DNA from: Mesodorylaimus sp. YZB2_4
Taxonomy: Eukaryota; Nematoda; Enoplea; Dorylaimida; Dorylaimidae
Reading direction: 5' to 3'
NCBI GenBank assembly: GCA_030248295.1
Contig: JASANH010001170.1
Location: forward strand, 1 to 64,000
DNA: 64,000 nucleotides
The notes under the pieces are model-generated. The model did not search any database, was not told the origin of the DNA, and saw nothing but the letters and a program-made list of their open reading frames with translations. Each line of letters begins with the position of its first letter. The first letter of the stretch is position 1. A program made the position numbers and the translations under genes. Of this stretch, positions 63,499 to 64,000 are shown piece after piece.

Positions 63499-64000
63499 GG
63501 CGCCGATCGTGGCTCAGTTCAGTCCCGTGCAAGAATCGTCCCTCTTGGTCGTGGCGCTGGCCGCGGGAAGTGCCGCTACCGTCGTCCTCGGTCTTGCCTT
63601 GACGGCCCTCATGTGCGCCTGCGGAGAAAAGAAGAAAGAGGAGCAGCCGACCGAAGAGCAGCCCACGGCATCCGCACCGGAACCAGAGCCCCAGCCGGAA
63701 CCTGCCCCCATCCCGCCGCCCGAGGAACCGAAATCGACAATGACGGCTCGCGAACCAGCGTCGCAAGTGTCTGGCGTCCAACCGAGCATGGTGGCCGAGG
63801 CAAACCAGGCGAGTCAGCTGCAGCTCATGTCAAAAATGGTAAGGTCCCGTTGTGTGCTAGGCCGCGTTGCAGCAACTCGCTTCTTGCAGGCTAATGCTCC
63901 ATCGATGGCCCCGTCGATCACTCCTCTGCGCAAGGGTGCTTGCAGCACGGCCCATTTGAACCAGCCCAGTCTCAAGCTCGAGCAACGATCGACAGCCCTG
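63499..64000 (+). CDS. Membrane anchor and cytoplasmic tail exons, likely of the PAN/ZP protein; runs off the window
   Basis: The open frame includes FSPVQESSLLVVALAAGSAA and VVLGLALTALMCAC, one strong membrane span, then a Glu/Pro/Ala-rich tail (EPEPQPEPAPIPPPEEP). A donor follows ATG at 63836-63838 (gtaagg); the next exon starts at 63890 after cttcttgcag and is open to the edge. ZP proteins normally end with a furin site, a membrane span and a short tail, so this fits the gene upstream on the same strand. The exact acceptor is unclear: candidates lie at 63468, 63498 and 63516. It could also be a separate gene starting at the ATG at 63499. Confidence 0.55.

Overview
The window is nuclear DNA of a small-intron metazoan. 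Genes are split by spliceosomal introns of mostly 45-65 bases (two are only 31 and 32 bases) with GT-AG ends and T-rich TTTTCAG-like acceptors. The gene content looks ecdysozoan: an EB-module cysteine-rich secreted protein, a PAN-plus-ZP (cuticlin/NompA-like) membrane protein and a short ADAMTS with a PLAC domain. Long G/C homopolymers, tRNA-derived SINEs and one very tight gene pair (25 bases between stop and start) would fit a nematode (perhaps an enoplean) or a tardigrade. I cannot fix the species from sequence alone.

Layout, left to right. 0.1-1.1 kb: long foldback element. 1.3-4.6 kb: nine-exon EB-module gene. 5.1-5.6 kb: small secreted protein with a TATA/initiator promoter. 7.3-9.5 kb: a membrane ORF and two unrecognised ORFs. 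9.6-14.1 kb: complete ERCC6/CSB DNA-repair ATPase. 14.2-15.1 kb: unrecognised gene on the minus strand. 15.4-15.7 kb: small membrane protein (minus) whose gene and promoter recur, broken, at 54.0-54.4 kb. 17.9-20.1 kb: two tandem membrane paralogs. 20.1-24.9 kb: mostly no firm gene. 25.0-27.9 kb: ATP-grasp-like protein with a hAT-like element in an intron. 28-31 kb: repeats. 31.2-31.6 kb: short mitochondrial-type protein.

32.5-36.9 kb: ADAMTS-like metalloprotease (+), convergent with sphingomyelin synthase (38.1-40.3 kb, -). 41.0-44.7 kb (-): MAPKAPK2/3 kinase with a tandemly duplicated, apparently mutually exclusive exon. A divergent promoter region separates it from a membrane protein gene (45.4-46.0 kb), which runs almost directly into UBXN6/UBXD1 (46.0-48.6 kb). 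Then come an SFT2-family Golgi transport protein (49.0-50.9 kb), an 83-residue protein (minus, 51.3-51.7 kb), repeats, a decayed tyrosine-kinase fragment (55.6-56.1 kb) and the PAN/ZP gene, which probably runs off the right edge.

The recognised genes are mostly housekeeping (repair, p97 cofactor, vesicle traffic, lipid synthesis, p38 signalling) and extracellular-matrix/cuticle genes. I see no shared pathway. Exon models were made by hand from splice sites, frame and protein similarity; those marked complete sum to whole codons.
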